From contig NZ_BMVM01000004.1 in assembly GCF_014650715.1 (NCBI RefSeq), forward strand, positions 62,001 to 126,000: DNA of 64,000 nucleotides, given 5' to 3'. The notes beneath the pieces are model-generated. The model was not told where the DNA came from and did no database searches. It worked only from the letters and a program-made list of their open reading frames with translations. Position numbers and translations under genes: made by a program. Shown in pieces: positions 1 to 8,319 of this stretch (positions within the stretch are counted from its first letter, which is position 1; each line of letters starts with the position of its first letter). The DNA comes from Streptomyces bluensis (GTDB taxonomy: Bacteria > Actinomycetota > Actinomycetes > Streptomycetales > Streptomycetaceae).

Positions 1-335
1 CTTCGGTTGAGCGGGTCGGATTCCCCTGAGCAGGGAGGGACTTCCCTCTCACTGAACATTCCCTCGCCGGGGCGGCCACGCTGGGCCTGGCTCCCAGTGA
101 CGGTGCGCCGGTGCAGCACACCGCCCCTGACCCAGCGGCGCTCCGACGACCGCGCGGAAGGTCCCCGGTCGGACGTCCGGTGGTGGACCCGGCCGAACCT
201 ACCCGCCCTCCGCCATCGGCTGTCAACAGCCGTTCGACCTGCGATGTTTCACCGAAGCCCCTGGTCAGCGCGGCGGATGCCCAGGTGGCGCGGCGGGGCG
301 GCGGGCCCCCGATCGGGCCGCGCCACCCCGGGAGA
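1..335. other. Left-edge stretch with no recognised gene
   Basis: About 335 bases lie downstream of the leftward amidohydrolase stop codon. I see no reading frame with convincing protein content, no strong terminator hairpin and no RNA gene. Open frames on the + strand here run on into the antisense of the amidohydrolase and look like high-GC shadows. Confidence 0.5.
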
Positions 336-1940
336 TCACTCGCCCGGCCGTACGAACACGGTCCGCCCGCCCACGACGGTGCGCAGACAGACGGGCAGGT
401 CCGTGCCGGGGCTCAGATCGGGCAGTCCGGGAGTGCCGGAGCGGGGGTCGGTGGACCAGCGGGCGACCCGGTCGTCGGGGGCCTGGACGACGAGTTCGTC
501 GGTGCGCCACACGGCGTAGTCGGCGGGCGCGCCCGGGACCAGGACGCCCGCGTCGTCCCGTCCGACCGCCCGCCAGCCGCCTCGCGTGTGCGCCGTGAAC
601 GCGGCGCGTACGGACACCCGGTGCTCCGGCGTCCGGTGGAAGGCCGCCGCGCGGATCGTGCCCCACGGGTCGAGCGGCGTGACCGGGCTGTCCGAGCCGA
701 AGGCGAGAGGGACACCGGCGCGAAGCAGGGCCGCGAACGGGTTGAGCGTACGGGCGCGCCGCTCGCCCAGGCGCTGCGCGTACATGCCGTCCTCCCCGCC
801 CCACAGCGCGTCGAAGGCGGGCTGCACGGAGGCGGTGAGGCCGAGTTCGGCGAGGGCCGCGATGGTGTCGGGGGTGAGCATCTCGGCGTGCTCTACGCGG
901 TGCCGGGCGGCGCGGACCCGGGCGAGGCCGGTCTTCTCGGCGGCGGCGCGCACGCCCTCGACGACGGCGGTCATCGCGGCGTCCCCGATGGCGTGGAAGC
1001 CCGCCTGGAGACCGGCCTCGGTGCACGCGACGACGTGGGCGGCCACAGCATCGGCGTCCAGATACGCGGTGCCGGTGTGGTCGGCGTCGGCGTACGGCTC
1101 GTGCAGACACGCCGTGTGCGAGCCGAGCGCGCCGTCGACGAAGAGGTCGCCCGCGGCGCCGACCGCGCCCAGGGCACGCGCCTTCTCGACATTCCGTTCC
1201 GCCCAGTAACCCACGACCCGCGGGCCCGGCTCCTCGGCGGCCAACCGCAGCAGCCCGGTGAAGTCGTCCTCGGAGGAGATGTCCGGGCCCGCGCACTCAT
1301 GGACGGAGCCGATGCCGAGCGAGGCGGCGTGGGCGAGTGCCGCGCGCTGGGCCTCGGTGCGCTGGGCGGGAGCGACGGCGCCCAGCGCGGTGGCGCGCAC
1401 GGAGTGGTGGGCGTCGCGGGTGAGCGGGCCGTCGGCGAAGCCGGTGCCCCCGGGAACCAGATCGAGCAGTGCCGTCGTCACGACCGCCGAGTGCACGTCG
1501 ATCCGCGAGAGGTACAGCGGGCGCCCATCGGTCGCCTCGTCGAGTTCGGCGCGCGTCGGAGGCCTGCCGCCGGGCCAGCGGGACGCGTCCCAGCCGTGGC
1601 CGAGGAGTACGCGGTCGTCCGGGCGGGCGGCCGCGAACTCACGTACGAGGGCGAGGGCCGCCTCGCGTGAGGGCGCGTCGGACAGGTCGAGCCCGGTCAG
1701 CGCGAGACCGGTGGACGTGGTGTGGACGTGCGCATCGGTGAACGCCGGGGTGACCAGTGCGCCGTCGAGGTCGATCACCTCGTCGACGCCCTCCACGAAG
1801 GCGTCGGCCGCCCCTTCGGAGCCGACCCAGGCGATCTGCCCGCGTTCCACGACCATCGCGGTGGCGAACGGGTCGGCGGGGCTGTGGACTTCTCCACCGC
1901 GCAACAGCACGGTGTCCGACGAGGCGGTGCTCTCACTCAT
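336..1940 (-). CDS. Amidohydrolase family protein (YtcJ-like metal-dependent hydrolase)
   Basis: The 534-residue protein has the amidohydrolase superfamily layout. An N-terminal beta-sandwich segment is followed by a TIM barrel with the metal-binding HVH at residues 71-73 (context DAHVH). Later come a GFHAIGD histidine, an HRVEH motif and a distal Asp in FGSDSP. This matches the YtcJ/long-chain amidohydrolase subgroup, which hydrolyses amide or cyclic-amide bonds; the substrate is unknown. The start was set at the ATG of MSESTASS because the 13 codons upstream do not resemble the family. It is transcribed leftwards and sits next to an AsnC-type regulator on the same strand, which could control it. 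Confidence 0.88.
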   Translation of the reverse strand: MSESTASSDTVLLRGGEVHSPADPFATAMVVERGQIAWVGSEGAADAFVEGVDEVIDLDGALVTPAFTDAHVHTTSTGLALTGLDLSDAPSREAALALVREFAAARPDDRVLLGHGWDASRWPGGRPPTRAELDEATDGRPLYLSRIDVHSAVVTTALLDLVPGGTGFADGPLTRDAHHSVRATALGAVAPAQRTEAQRAALAHAASLGIGSVHECAGPDISSEDDFTGLLRLAAEEPGPRVVGYWAERNVEKARALGAVGAAGDLFVDGALGSHTACLHEPYADADHTGTAYLDADAVAAHVVACTEAGLQAGFHAIGDAAMTAVVEGVRAAAEKTGLARVRAARHRVEHAEMLTPDTIAALAELGLTASVQPAFDALWGGEDGMYAQRLGERRARTLNPFAALLRAGVPLAFGSDSPVTPLDPWGTIRAAAFHRTPEHRVSVRAAFTAHTRGGWRAVGRDDAGVLVPGAPADYAVWRTDELVVQAPDDRVARWSTDPRSGTPGLPDLSPGTDLPVCLRTVVGGRTVFVRPGE

Positions 1941-2030
1941 GGGAACAGTCTCGCGCCTGGGGTTCACCACCCGGTGCACGGGGCGCCCGAGCGCCGCACA
2001 CGCCCTCAGGGACGCCGCTGCACGCGCTCC

Positions 2031-2471
2031 TCAGATACGCGGGGGCCGGGCCTCGTACGGCGTCGACAGCACCACGGTCGTACGCGTCGACACCCCTGCC
2101 AGCGTCCGCAGCCGCGCCAGCAGTTCCTCCAGCTCGTGCGGGGTGGCCACGCGGACCTTGAGGATGTAGTTCTCGTCGCCCGCGACGCTGTGGCACGCCT
2201 CGATCTCCGGGACACCGGCGAGGCGTTCGGCGATGTCGTCGGGGGCGCTGGGGTCGAACGGTTTCACCGAGATGAACGCGGTCATGGGCAGCCCGACGGC
2301 CTCCGGGTCGACGACCGCCCTGTACCCGCGGATGACGCCACGCTGCTCAAGCCGGCGCACCCGCTGGTGCACGGCAGACGTGGACAGGCCCGTGGCCTTG
2401 CCCAGGTCGGTGTAGCTCATCCGCCCGTCCTCGACGAGCAGCTGCACGATCTGTCGATCCAGCTCCTCCAT
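2031..2471 (-). CDS. Lrp/AsnC family transcriptional regulator
   Basis: This is a 146-residue protein of the usual family length. An N-terminal winged helix-turn-helix (about residues 5-55, with SYTDLGKATGLSTSAVHQR as recognition region) is followed by an alpha/beta RAM-type effector domain (about 70-140) containing a GDENYILKVRV strand. Such proteins form dimers or octamers and usually sense amino acids. The start is the ATG of MEELDRQI; longer versions add an unrelated Pro/Arg-rich stretch. The gene lies upstream of the amidohydrolase on the same strand and is divergent from the gene at 2741, so either may be its target. Confidence 0.92.
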   Translation of the reverse strand: MEELDRQIVQLLVEDGRMSYTDLGKATGLSTSAVHQRVRRLEQRGVIRGYRAVVDPEAVGLPMTAFISVKPFDPSAPDDIAERLAGVPEIEACHSVAGDENYILKVRVATPHELEELLARLRTLAGVSTRTTVVLSTPYEARPPRI

Positions 2472-2740
2472 GGCGCAAGAACCTACAGGGCGGTTGATCT
2501 CCTCGGACACCTGAGCGGCGCAGGTCATACCCGGTTCGTGATGTGGCTGAGAGCGCTCCGTGAGCCGTGCGGGTGAGGGGCCCCCGGGCATGGGGCACCT
2601 GCGATTGGCATGTGACGAACGCCACAGCACCCGAGCAGGCTTCGTGATGTCTTCGTGATTACCGCCGAGACGGGACGGGAAGTGCTTGCTGTGGTCGAGG
2701 CCGCAGTGCCTTCACGGCCCAGCCCGAGGGGGAGTAACCC

Positions 2741-3181
2741 ATGCAGAATCTCAAGCGCCTTGGTCGTACCGCGCCCAAGCGCCAGCAGCCGGTCGTCGAG
2801 CCCGAGCCGGAGGGCGTCGAAACCGACGACGAGTTCGACGCCTACGACACCCTGGAGATGTACCGGGTGATCTGCCCGGACTGTGCGCAGCCCATCGCGC
2901 TCCTCGCGGACGAGGAGGTCCTGCCGGAGCACGCGCTGTGCGCCTCGCCGTGGAACCCGTTCGGGCTCACGGTCTGCGCCGGTACGGGCCGGGCGGCGGC
3001 CGAGGCCCGGTCCGCCGACGAGTCCGAGGAACTCCAGGAGCAGGACACCGCCCTTCTGCTGACGCTCCCTCAGGGGCTCGACTGGCGGACGCAGCCGTTC
3101 TCGCACGTCGGCGGCCCGGGATCGCGCCCGATGCGCGTGCCGGCCGTTCGACGCCAGGTCGACCACCGCCAGGCCGCCTGA
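2741..3181 (+). CDS. Small protein with paired cysteines, function unknown
   Basis: The 146-residue protein has a strong GAGGGGGAG ribosome-binding site about 7 bases before its ATG. It begins with a basic stretch (KRLGRTAPKRQQ) and then an acidic segment. A cysteine-bearing core (CPDC at about residues 45-48, further Cys in CASPW and CAGTG) could bind a metal. The C-terminus is again basic. There is no signal peptide or membrane segment. I do not recognise a named family. Good third-position GC bias and the RBS support a real gene. Confidence 0.75.
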   Translation: MQNLKRLGRTAPKRQQPVVEPEPEGVETDDEFDAYDTLEMYRVICPDCAQPIALLADEEVLPEHALCASPWNPFGLTVCAGTGRAAAEARSADESEELQEQDTALLLTLPQGLDWRTQPFSHVGGPGSRPMRVPAVRRQVDHRQAA

Positions 3182-3439
3182 CCCGGCGGGTCGCCGAGAG
3201 GGCTGTTCAGCCCGCTTCTTCCCCGTAACTGCCCTGCATCATGGACCGCGGACCGCCGTGGTGCAGGACCAGTGTGTGGCCAGTGAGTCGGGCGTACCGC
3301 CTACCGGCGCGCCAGTCGTTCGGGACAGCGGGAACGGTCCTGGACCCCGTCGCCGTGTACCCCCGTACGAGGCCACCGTGGACACACACCCGATTCCCGG
3401 GAGCGGTGACCGGCCCGCCCGCAGCCGCGTTGCCCCGGT

Positions 3440-3751
3440 ATGACCCCCACCTCGTCCACGACCGGGCGTCACCGTCACCTCCCCGTCCCGCCGCCCCCGG
3501 GAGCCTCGGTCTCCCGTCGGTCCGCGCTCCCGCAGGACCCGCCCATCTACAGCGCCCTGATGCGGATCTGGGCGGACCGGGGCCGCACACTGCCGGGGCG
3601 CCGCGACCCGGAGTGGATCCGGCTGGCCGCGCCCCCGAGCGGCCCCGGCCAGTTCACCAGGCTCGGGGACCCCTTCGTCGCGGGCCCGCCGTTCGGCGCG
3701 ACCCGTGATCCGCTCAGCGCGACTCGGGACCCGCGAGGTGACGGGCGATGA
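3440..3751 (+). CDS. Small hypothetical protein
   Basis: This 103-codon frame has about 95% G/C at third positions in its second half, which argues that it is coding. Its centre reads as a plausible folded segment (PPIYSALMRIWADRGRTLPG, then RDPEWIRLAAP). The last 38 bases overlap the 3' end of the convergent acyl-CoA dehydrogenase gene. No clear ribosome-binding site precedes the ATG, so the start may be wrong or the message leaderless. Function unknown. The 255 bases before it (3185-3439) hold nothing I can support. Confidence 0.55.
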   Translation: MTPTSSTTGRHRHLPVPPPPGASVSRRSALPQDPPIYSALMRIWADRGRTLPGRRDPEWIRLAAPPSGPGQFTRLGDPFVAGPPFGATRDPLSATRDPRGDGR

Positions 3752-4889
3752 CCATCCGCTGGATCTGATTGGTGCCCTCGACGATCTGGAGCACCTTGGC
3801 CTCACGCATGTACCGCTCGACCGGGAAGTCCGCCGTGTAGCCGTACCCGCCGAGGATCTGTACGGCGTCCGTGGTGACCTTCATCGCGGTGTCGGTGCAG
3901 TGCAGTTTCGCCATGGCCGCCTGCCGGGAAAAAGGCCGGCCGGCGTCGCGCAGCCGGGCCGCCGCGAGGTAGAGCGCGCGGCCGGCCTCGATCTGCGTCG
4001 CCATGTCCGCGAGCATGAAGCGCAGCCCCTGGAAGTCCGCGACCGGTCGTCCGAACTGCTGCCGCCCGGTGGCGTACGCGACGGCCTCGTCGAGCGCTGC
4101 CTGGGCCAGACCGATCGCGCAGGCCGCGATCCCGAGCCGCCCGGAGTCGAGCGCGGACAGGGCGATGGCGAAGCCCTGGCCCTCGTCGCCGATCCGCCGG
4201 GCGTCGGAGATCCGCACCCCGTCGAGGTGGATCTGCGCGGTGGGCGAGCCCTTCATCCCCATCTTCTTCTCGGGCGCGGCGGCGCTCAGCCCCTCGGCGT
4301 CACCGGGGACCAGGAAGGCCGTGATGCCCCGGGCGCCCTCGCCGCCGCTGCGCGCCATGACCGTGTAGAAGTCGGCGATGCCGCCGTGCGTGATCCACGC
4401 CTTGGTGCCGTGGAGCACCCAGTCTCCCCCACTCTCCCGTACGGCCTTCGTGCGCAGGGACGCCGCGTCCGAGCCCGAGGACGGCTCGGAGAGACCGTAT
4501 GCGCCGAGCAGGCCGCCGCCGAGCATCGCGGGCAGGTACTCGGCCTGCTGTTCCTTGGTGCCGTACTGAGCGAGCGCATGACAGGACAGGGAGTGGACGC
4601 TGACGCCGAGGCCGACCGTGAGCCGGGCGGCGGCGAGCTCTTCGAGGACCTGGAGGTAGACCTCGTAGGGCTGGTCGCCGCCGCAGTACTCGGAGTCGTA
4701 CGGCAGGCCGAGCAGTCCCGACTCCGAGAGCAGCGTGAAGAGTTCGCGGGGGAAGTGGCCGGCGTCCTCCTCCTCGGCCGCGTGCGGGGCGATCTCCCGC
4801 TGGGCGATCTCACGGACGAGGGAGATCAGATCCCGGGCCTCGTCCGTGGGCAGTTGACGGTCCACCGGCTGCGGGGCGCGGTCGGGCAT
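3714..4889 (-). CDS. Acyl-CoA dehydrogenase
   Basis: The 391-residue flavoprotein has the full short/medium-chain acyl-CoA dehydrogenase architecture: an N-terminal helical domain, a middle beta domain (AYGLSEPSSGSDAASL, then WITHGGIAD) and a C-terminal helical domain ending in the hallmark IVEGTNQIQR. Glu371 in that motif is the expected catalytic base. It should oxidise acyl-CoA to trans-2-enoyl-CoA and pass electrons to ETF; the precise chain is unknown. The ATG at 4889 follows a GGGAGGAG site. A TetR gene lies upstream on the same strand, and a palindrome between them (5061-5091) is a likely operator. Confidence 0.93.
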   Translation of the reverse strand: MPDRAPQPVDRQLPTDEARDLISLVREIAQREIAPHAAEEEDAGHFPRELFTLLSESGLLGLPYDSEYCGGDQPYEVYLQVLEELAAARLTVGLGVSVHSLSCHALAQYGTKEQQAEYLPAMLGGGLLGAYGLSEPSSGSDAASLRTKAVRESGGDWVLHGTKAWITHGGIADFYTVMARSGGEGARGITAFLVPGDAEGLSAAAPEKKMGMKGSPTAQIHLDGVRISDARRIGDEGQGFAIALSALDSGRLGIAACAIGLAQAALDEAVAYATGRQQFGRPVADFQGLRFMLADMATQIEAGRALYLAAARLRDAGRPFSRQAAMAKLHCTDTAMKVTTDAVQILGGYGYTADFPVERYMREAKVLQIVEGTNQIQRMVIARHLAGPESR

Positions 4890-5060
4890 GGCGACGCTCT
4901 CCTCCCTGTCGGGCACTGCGGCGGACGCACCGGGGATGGGGTGGCGCCACCGGGTCTCACTGGCCACGGCCGACGGTCGCCTCCCGGGTCGCGGAAGCCG
5001 CTGACCAGCGGCTGTGGCGCTTGGAGTATGCCCGATCCGGACCAGCGAGTCACCAGTTAA

Positions 5061-5091
5061 CGGTCGTTCATTACAACACATCGAACGATCG
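5061..5091. promoter_or_regulatory. Inverted repeat, candidate TetR operator
   Basis: The arms CGGTCGTTC (5061-5069) and GAACGATCG (5083-5091) are complementary at 8 of 9 positions around a 13-base, AT-rich spacer. The element lies between the TetR gene and the acyl-CoA dehydrogenase start, about 170 bases before the latter. Size and symmetry fit a TetR dimer site. That this regulator binds it is inferred from proximity. Confidence 0.5.
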
Positions 5092-5146
5092 GCGCTCCGC
5101 ATCCCGGACGGTGTCCGCCCACCCCGGCCAGGGGAACCCGCCGGCG

Positions 5147-5806
5147 TCAGGGACCGCGGCGGGCGGGCTCCGGGGCCCGGTACGCGGGGTCGAGTTCCTC
5201 GATGGCGCGCAGCGTGCCGCCCAGCGTCTTGACCAGCAGCTCGCGCATGGTGTCCCGGGACAGGACGGGGCTGGTGATCCAGTCCAGGGTGGCGCCCTCG
5301 ACACTGCACACCCAGCCGAGGAGGCCCATGCGGGGCAGCGCGGCGATGTCAGGGCGGCCGTACGCCCCCTCGGCGATGGTCGCGACGATCGCCTCGCGGA
5401 CGCCGTCACGGATGGCGTGCACCTGGGCGTCGAAGCCGACGCCGCCGCTGACGATGGTGCGGTACGCGGCCTGGTTGTTCTCGGCGTACCGGAGGTAGCC
5501 GTCGAGGGTGCGGTGCACCCGCTCCTGCGGAGGGAGTTCCAGACCGCTCGCGGCGAAGGCGACCAGGTCGGTCACGGAGTCCTCGACGATGGCGAGGTAG
5601 TAGCCGCGCTTGGACTTGAAGTAGTAGTAGATCAGCCCTTTGGCGACATGTGCCTGACGCGCTATGTCGTCCATCGACAGCGCGTCGTAGGAGGTGTCGG
5701 CGAACAACTTCCGCCCGATGGCGATGAGTTCGGCGCGGCGGGTGACAGAGCGGTCGGTACCGCGGGTCCGCGGGCCCCCGATCGCGCCTGGCTGGCTGCT
5801 CTTCAA
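5147..5806 (-). CDS. TetR family transcriptional regulator
   Basis: This 219-residue protein carries a typical TetR DNA-binding domain near its N-terminus (ALSMDDIARQAHVAKGLIYYYF, about residues 42-63). A helical ligand-binding domain of about 150 residues follows. The start is placed at a TTG codon preceded by GGAG; more upstream frames encode unrelated Pro/Arg-rich sequence, so a different start is possible. It lies upstream of the acyl-CoA dehydrogenase on the same strand, which suggests control of fatty-acid or acyl-CoA degradation, as in FadR/PsrA-type TetR regulators. The ligand is unknown. Confidence 0.88.
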   Translation of the reverse strand: MKSSQPGAIGGPRTRGTDRSVTRRAELIAIGRKLFADTSYDALSMDDIARQAHVAKGLIYYYFKSKRGYYLAIVEDSVTDLVAFAASGLELPPQERVHRTLDGYLRYAENNQAAYRTIVSGGVGFDAQVHAIRDGVREAIVATIAEGAYGRPDIAALPRMGLLGWVCSVEGATLDWITSPVLSRDTMRELLVKTLGGTLRAIEELDPAYRAPEPARRGP

Positions 5807-5921
5807 TTTCGGCCCAAGTCTCCAACGGCGAGGGGGACATGCGCAGTATGGCAGACCGCTGCCACCCGCCTGTTCGACTCCGATCCTCGCCGGAACCGCG
5901 ATGAGGATGCCGCCCGTGACA

Positions 5922-5951
5922 CCACGGCCCCCGGCGGACCGGGGGCCGTGG
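5922..5951 (-). terminator. Strong hairpin terminator after the C39-like peptidase
   Basis: A perfect 13-bp stem (CCACGGCCCCCGG at 5922-5934 with CCGGGGGCCGTGG at 5939-5951) encloses a 4-base loop, about 22 bases past the peptidase stop. There is no T-run, as is common for Streptomyces terminators. Confidence 0.8.
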
Positions 5952-5973
5952 CACAGCGGTATGGCACCCCAGC

Positions 5974-7368
5974 TCAGCGCACCCCCACCGCGGCCAGCGC
6001 CTGGCGCTGCCGGGCGGTCGGATGGGCCGGGAAGTACAGGTAGCAGACGCCGCCGGTGCCGGAGACGACCTTGCCGGAAGCGTTGTAGCGCTTGGTCCTG
6101 AGCCAGATGTTCTCCCACTCACGCCGCTTGTAGACCCGCCGCACCGCCTCGTTGGTCGGGGAGTTGGGGTCGTTGGCGATCACGTCACCGCCGGCGGTGA
6201 AGCCGATCACGGTCATCAGGTGGCCGGCCGTGCCGTAGCCCGCACCGGTCAGCTCGGTGGCGAGGAACGACTGCGACGTGATGACCGGGATGCCCGCCGC
6301 GATCAGCGTCTCCAGGTCCGTGAGTGAACCGAGCCGGGTCACCACGCCCTGGAAGTCCTTGTACGTGGCCGCGTACGCCGCGTTGAAGGGCCAGTTGCCG
6401 CAGCCCTCGTACTGGTAGTCGTATGTGAACCGGGCCGCATGGCACACCTGTGGGTCGGCGTAGTCGGGGTTGACCCAGGCGAGGTCCTCGGCGGTGGGCT
6501 TGCGTCCCCAGTACTCGATGATCATCTGCGAGGAGGTGGGGCTGCACCAGGCCTCGCCGCCGTTGTCGTACTCGGGGTACTGCCCCTTGTGGATCTCCTG
6601 CGAGTAGCGCGGGACGACCAGTTCCTTCGCGAGCCCCGGGGTGGACTCCGCGACGGTGAAGCGGTCGGGGACGTCGGAGCCCATCGCGCCGAGCCGCCAG
6701 ACGGTGGGGGTGAGCCCGGTGCCGGGCTTGCGGTGGAGAGTGAGCCGCAGACGGTACGAGACCAGCCGCAGGCCGGACGCCGGGGTGTCCACGGCGAAGG
6801 TGTCCGTCCAGACGCTGCTCTTGCCGTCGCTCTGGCCGTCGACGGAGGTACGCCTGATGTCCTGGTCGCCGGCCGCCCACCGTCCCATCACGTACCAGGG
6901 CGTGTCCGTGCCGTCGGAGTACGTGCCCCGCAGCTCGACCTGGAGCCAGGTGCCGGCCGGCGTGCGGGCGTTCCAGGAGACGATGGCCTCGGTCGACGGG
7001 ACGGCCAGCCTGTGGACGGGAGACGTCCACGTCGCGTACTCCCAGCTGGACGTCCTGCCGGTGTGCGGATCGGCGTAGTCGGTGGTGCCGGCCGGCGTGG
7101 CGATCACCAGGCCGGGCCGCTTCCCGGCCACGGCACGTGTCCCCTTCGAGCTCCCGCCGCGCCAGTCGGTGTACGAGGTCCACGCGCGGTTGTCCACGAC
7201 GGATGCCGGTGCTTTCGCGGGGAGGTCGGATGCCTTCGCGGGAAGGGCACCACTCTGCTCGGGGCGGTGCGCCGTGGCGGCCGCGGCCGGGCCGGCGGCA
7301 CCCACCGCGGCCGCGGCGACCGCGGCGGCAAGGACGGTTCTGCGGGACGGCTGTGAAGCGCTGGTCAT
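5974..7368 (-). CDS. Tat-exported C39-like cysteine peptidase family protein
   Basis: The 464-residue protein begins with a twin-arginine signal (SRRTVLAA at residues 8-15, then an Ala-rich hydrophobic core to about 33). A Trp/Thr-rich beta region follows (about 60-230). The C-terminal half fits the peptidase C39-like papain fold: catalytic Cys275 in GEAWCSPTS, His383 in AGHLMTVIGF and Asn399/Asp400 in IANDP. It should act outside the cell; its substrate is unknown. Unlike bacteriocin-processing C39 domains, no ABC transporter is fused or adjacent. A strong terminator follows. A DasR-like site lies about 115 bases upstream of the ATG. Confidence 0.88.
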   Translation of the reverse strand: MTSASQPSRRTVLAAAVAAAAVGAAGPAAAATAHRPEQSGALPAKASDLPAKAPASVVDNRAWTSYTDWRGGSSKGTRAVAGKRPGLVIATPAGTTDYADPHTGRTSSWEYATWTSPVHRLAVPSTEAIVSWNARTPAGTWLQVELRGTYSDGTDTPWYVMGRWAAGDQDIRRTSVDGQSDGKSSVWTDTFAVDTPASGLRLVSYRLRLTLHRKPGTGLTPTVWRLGAMGSDVPDRFTVAESTPGLAKELVVPRYSQEIHKGQYPEYDNGGEAWCSPTSSQMIIEYWGRKPTAEDLAWVNPDYADPQVCHAARFTYDYQYEGCGNWPFNAAYAATYKDFQGVVTRLGSLTDLETLIAAGIPVITSQSFLATELTGAGYGTAGHLMTVIGFTAGGDVIANDPNSPTNEAVRRVYKRREWENIWLRTKRYNASGKVVSGTGGVCYLYFPAHPTARQRQALAAVGVR

Positions 7369-7481
7369 GAGCGGGTGACCCCCAGTGGTCCGTAGCACGG
7401 TTGAGACGACGACTGTGGGCCAACTATGGACGCCGGAAGCCGACTTCTGCCAGCACCACGCGCCCCGCAGAACCCTGCACC

Positions 7482-7497
7482 ATTGGTCAGGACCACT
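7482..7497. promoter_or_regulatory. DasR-like (dre) site candidate
   Basis: ATTGGTCAGGACCACT agrees at 13 of 16 positions with the DasR consensus as I recall it (ACTGGTCTAGACCACT). It sits between the leftward C39-like peptidase (start 7368) and the rightward kinase-like gene. DasR is the GntR-family repressor of GlcNAc and chitin genes in Streptomyces. Binding here is a prediction. Confidence 0.45.
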
Positions 7498-7532
7498 GAC
7501 GTCACCCGAGCGGCGGTGAGCGTCACCAAGGA

Positions 7533-8234
7533 GTGCCGCCGCCCGTCCGCAGTAGAGTCGGCGACCGCGGCGCGCCGGCGTCGCGCCGCCTCGCACCACA
7601 CCAGGGAACCGCCATTCACGCCCTCGCCACCCGCCTGCGCCGACTGCCCCCGTCCTGCGGACCGGTCCGCCTGATCGGGATCGACGGACACGCCGGCTCA
7701 GGAAAGACGACCTTCGCGGGACGGTTGGCCGCCGCGCTCGACGACGCGCCCGTGCTGCACCTGGACGACATCGCCACGCACGAGGAACTGTTCGGCTGGA
7801 CCGGACGGCTCATGGCCCAGGTGATCGAACCGTTCGGCCGCGGCGAGACGGCGCGCTACCTCCCCTACGACTGGCGCACGCGACGCTTCGGCGCTTCCCG
7901 CCCACTGCCCCCCGCACCGGTCGTCCTGGTCGAGGGGGTCGGCGCGGGCCGCCGCGCGCTCCGCCCGTATCTGGCACGGCTGCTGTGGCTGGAGGTGCCG
8001 AACGAGGAGGCATGGACGCGAGGACGCTCGCGGGACGGTGAAGAGCAGCAGGAGTTCTGGGCGGGGTGGGTCGCAGCGGAGCGCCGGCACTTCGCCGAGG
8101 ACCCTTCTCGCCCCTATGCCGATCTTCTGGTCCGGCAGAGGCCAGAGGGGTATGAGGTGCTGCCGGGACCTGCGGGGACTGCGCAATCGACCCTGTTCCT
8201 CACGCACGGTAACGGACCATCCGCGGTGTGCTGA
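7533..8234 (+). CDS. P-loop kinase-like protein (uridine kinase-like)
   Basis: A Walker A motif (GIDGHAGSGKTTF) opens the conserved part. It is followed by LHLDDIATHEE, a VVLVEGVGAG strand and a C-terminal region with WLEVPNEEAW, the layout of uridine-kinase-like small-molecule kinases. The substrate is unknown. The start is uncertain: the only standard start codon before the P-loop is the GTG at 7533, whose Shine-Dalgarno-like AAGGAG overlaps it with no spacing. An ATT at 7614 has AGGGA (7603-7607) at ideal distance and would give 206 residues matching the conserved core. The region from 7369 to 7532 is the divergent promoter region. Confidence 0.75.
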   Translation: MPPPVRSRVGDRGAPASRRLAPHQGTAIHALATRLRRLPPSCGPVRLIGIDGHAGSGKTTFAGRLAAALDDAPVLHLDDIATHEELFGWTGRLMAQVIEPFGRGETARYLPYDWRTRRFGASRPLPPAPVVLVEGVGAGRRALRPYLARLLWLEVPNEEAWTRGRSRDGEEQQEFWAGWVAAERRHFAEDPSRPYADLLVRQRPEGYEVLPGPAGTAQSTLFLTHGNGPSAVC

Positions 8235-8283
8235 ACTTGTGAAGCCTCTTGCGGAGGAACTTCCCTGAGTGCTTCAACTCCGC

Positions 8284-8313
8284 TTGACCCGGGGGCCGTA
8301 CAGGACTTACGTT
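8284..8313 (+). promoter_or_regulatory. Sigma-70-type promoter for the candidate sRNA
   Basis: TTGACC (8284-8289) and TACGTT (8308-8313) are separated by 18 bases, close to the Streptomyces housekeeping sigma (HrdB) consensus. Transcription would begin near 8320, directly before two hairpins that end in a terminator. Confidence 0.6.
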
Positions 8314-8319
8314 CTCAAT

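Noticed and set aside
111..1670. Long + strand frame antisense to the amidohydrolase
   Set aside because: Gly/Arg/Val-rich composition is typical of high-GC shadows, and the opposite strand has a full amidohydrolase with motifs.
3207..3590. Minus-strand frame of 127 codons ending in MMQGSYGEEAG
   Set aside because: Its last 40 codons have only about 75% G/C at third positions, low for this genome, and no ribosome-binding site or recognised domain supports it.
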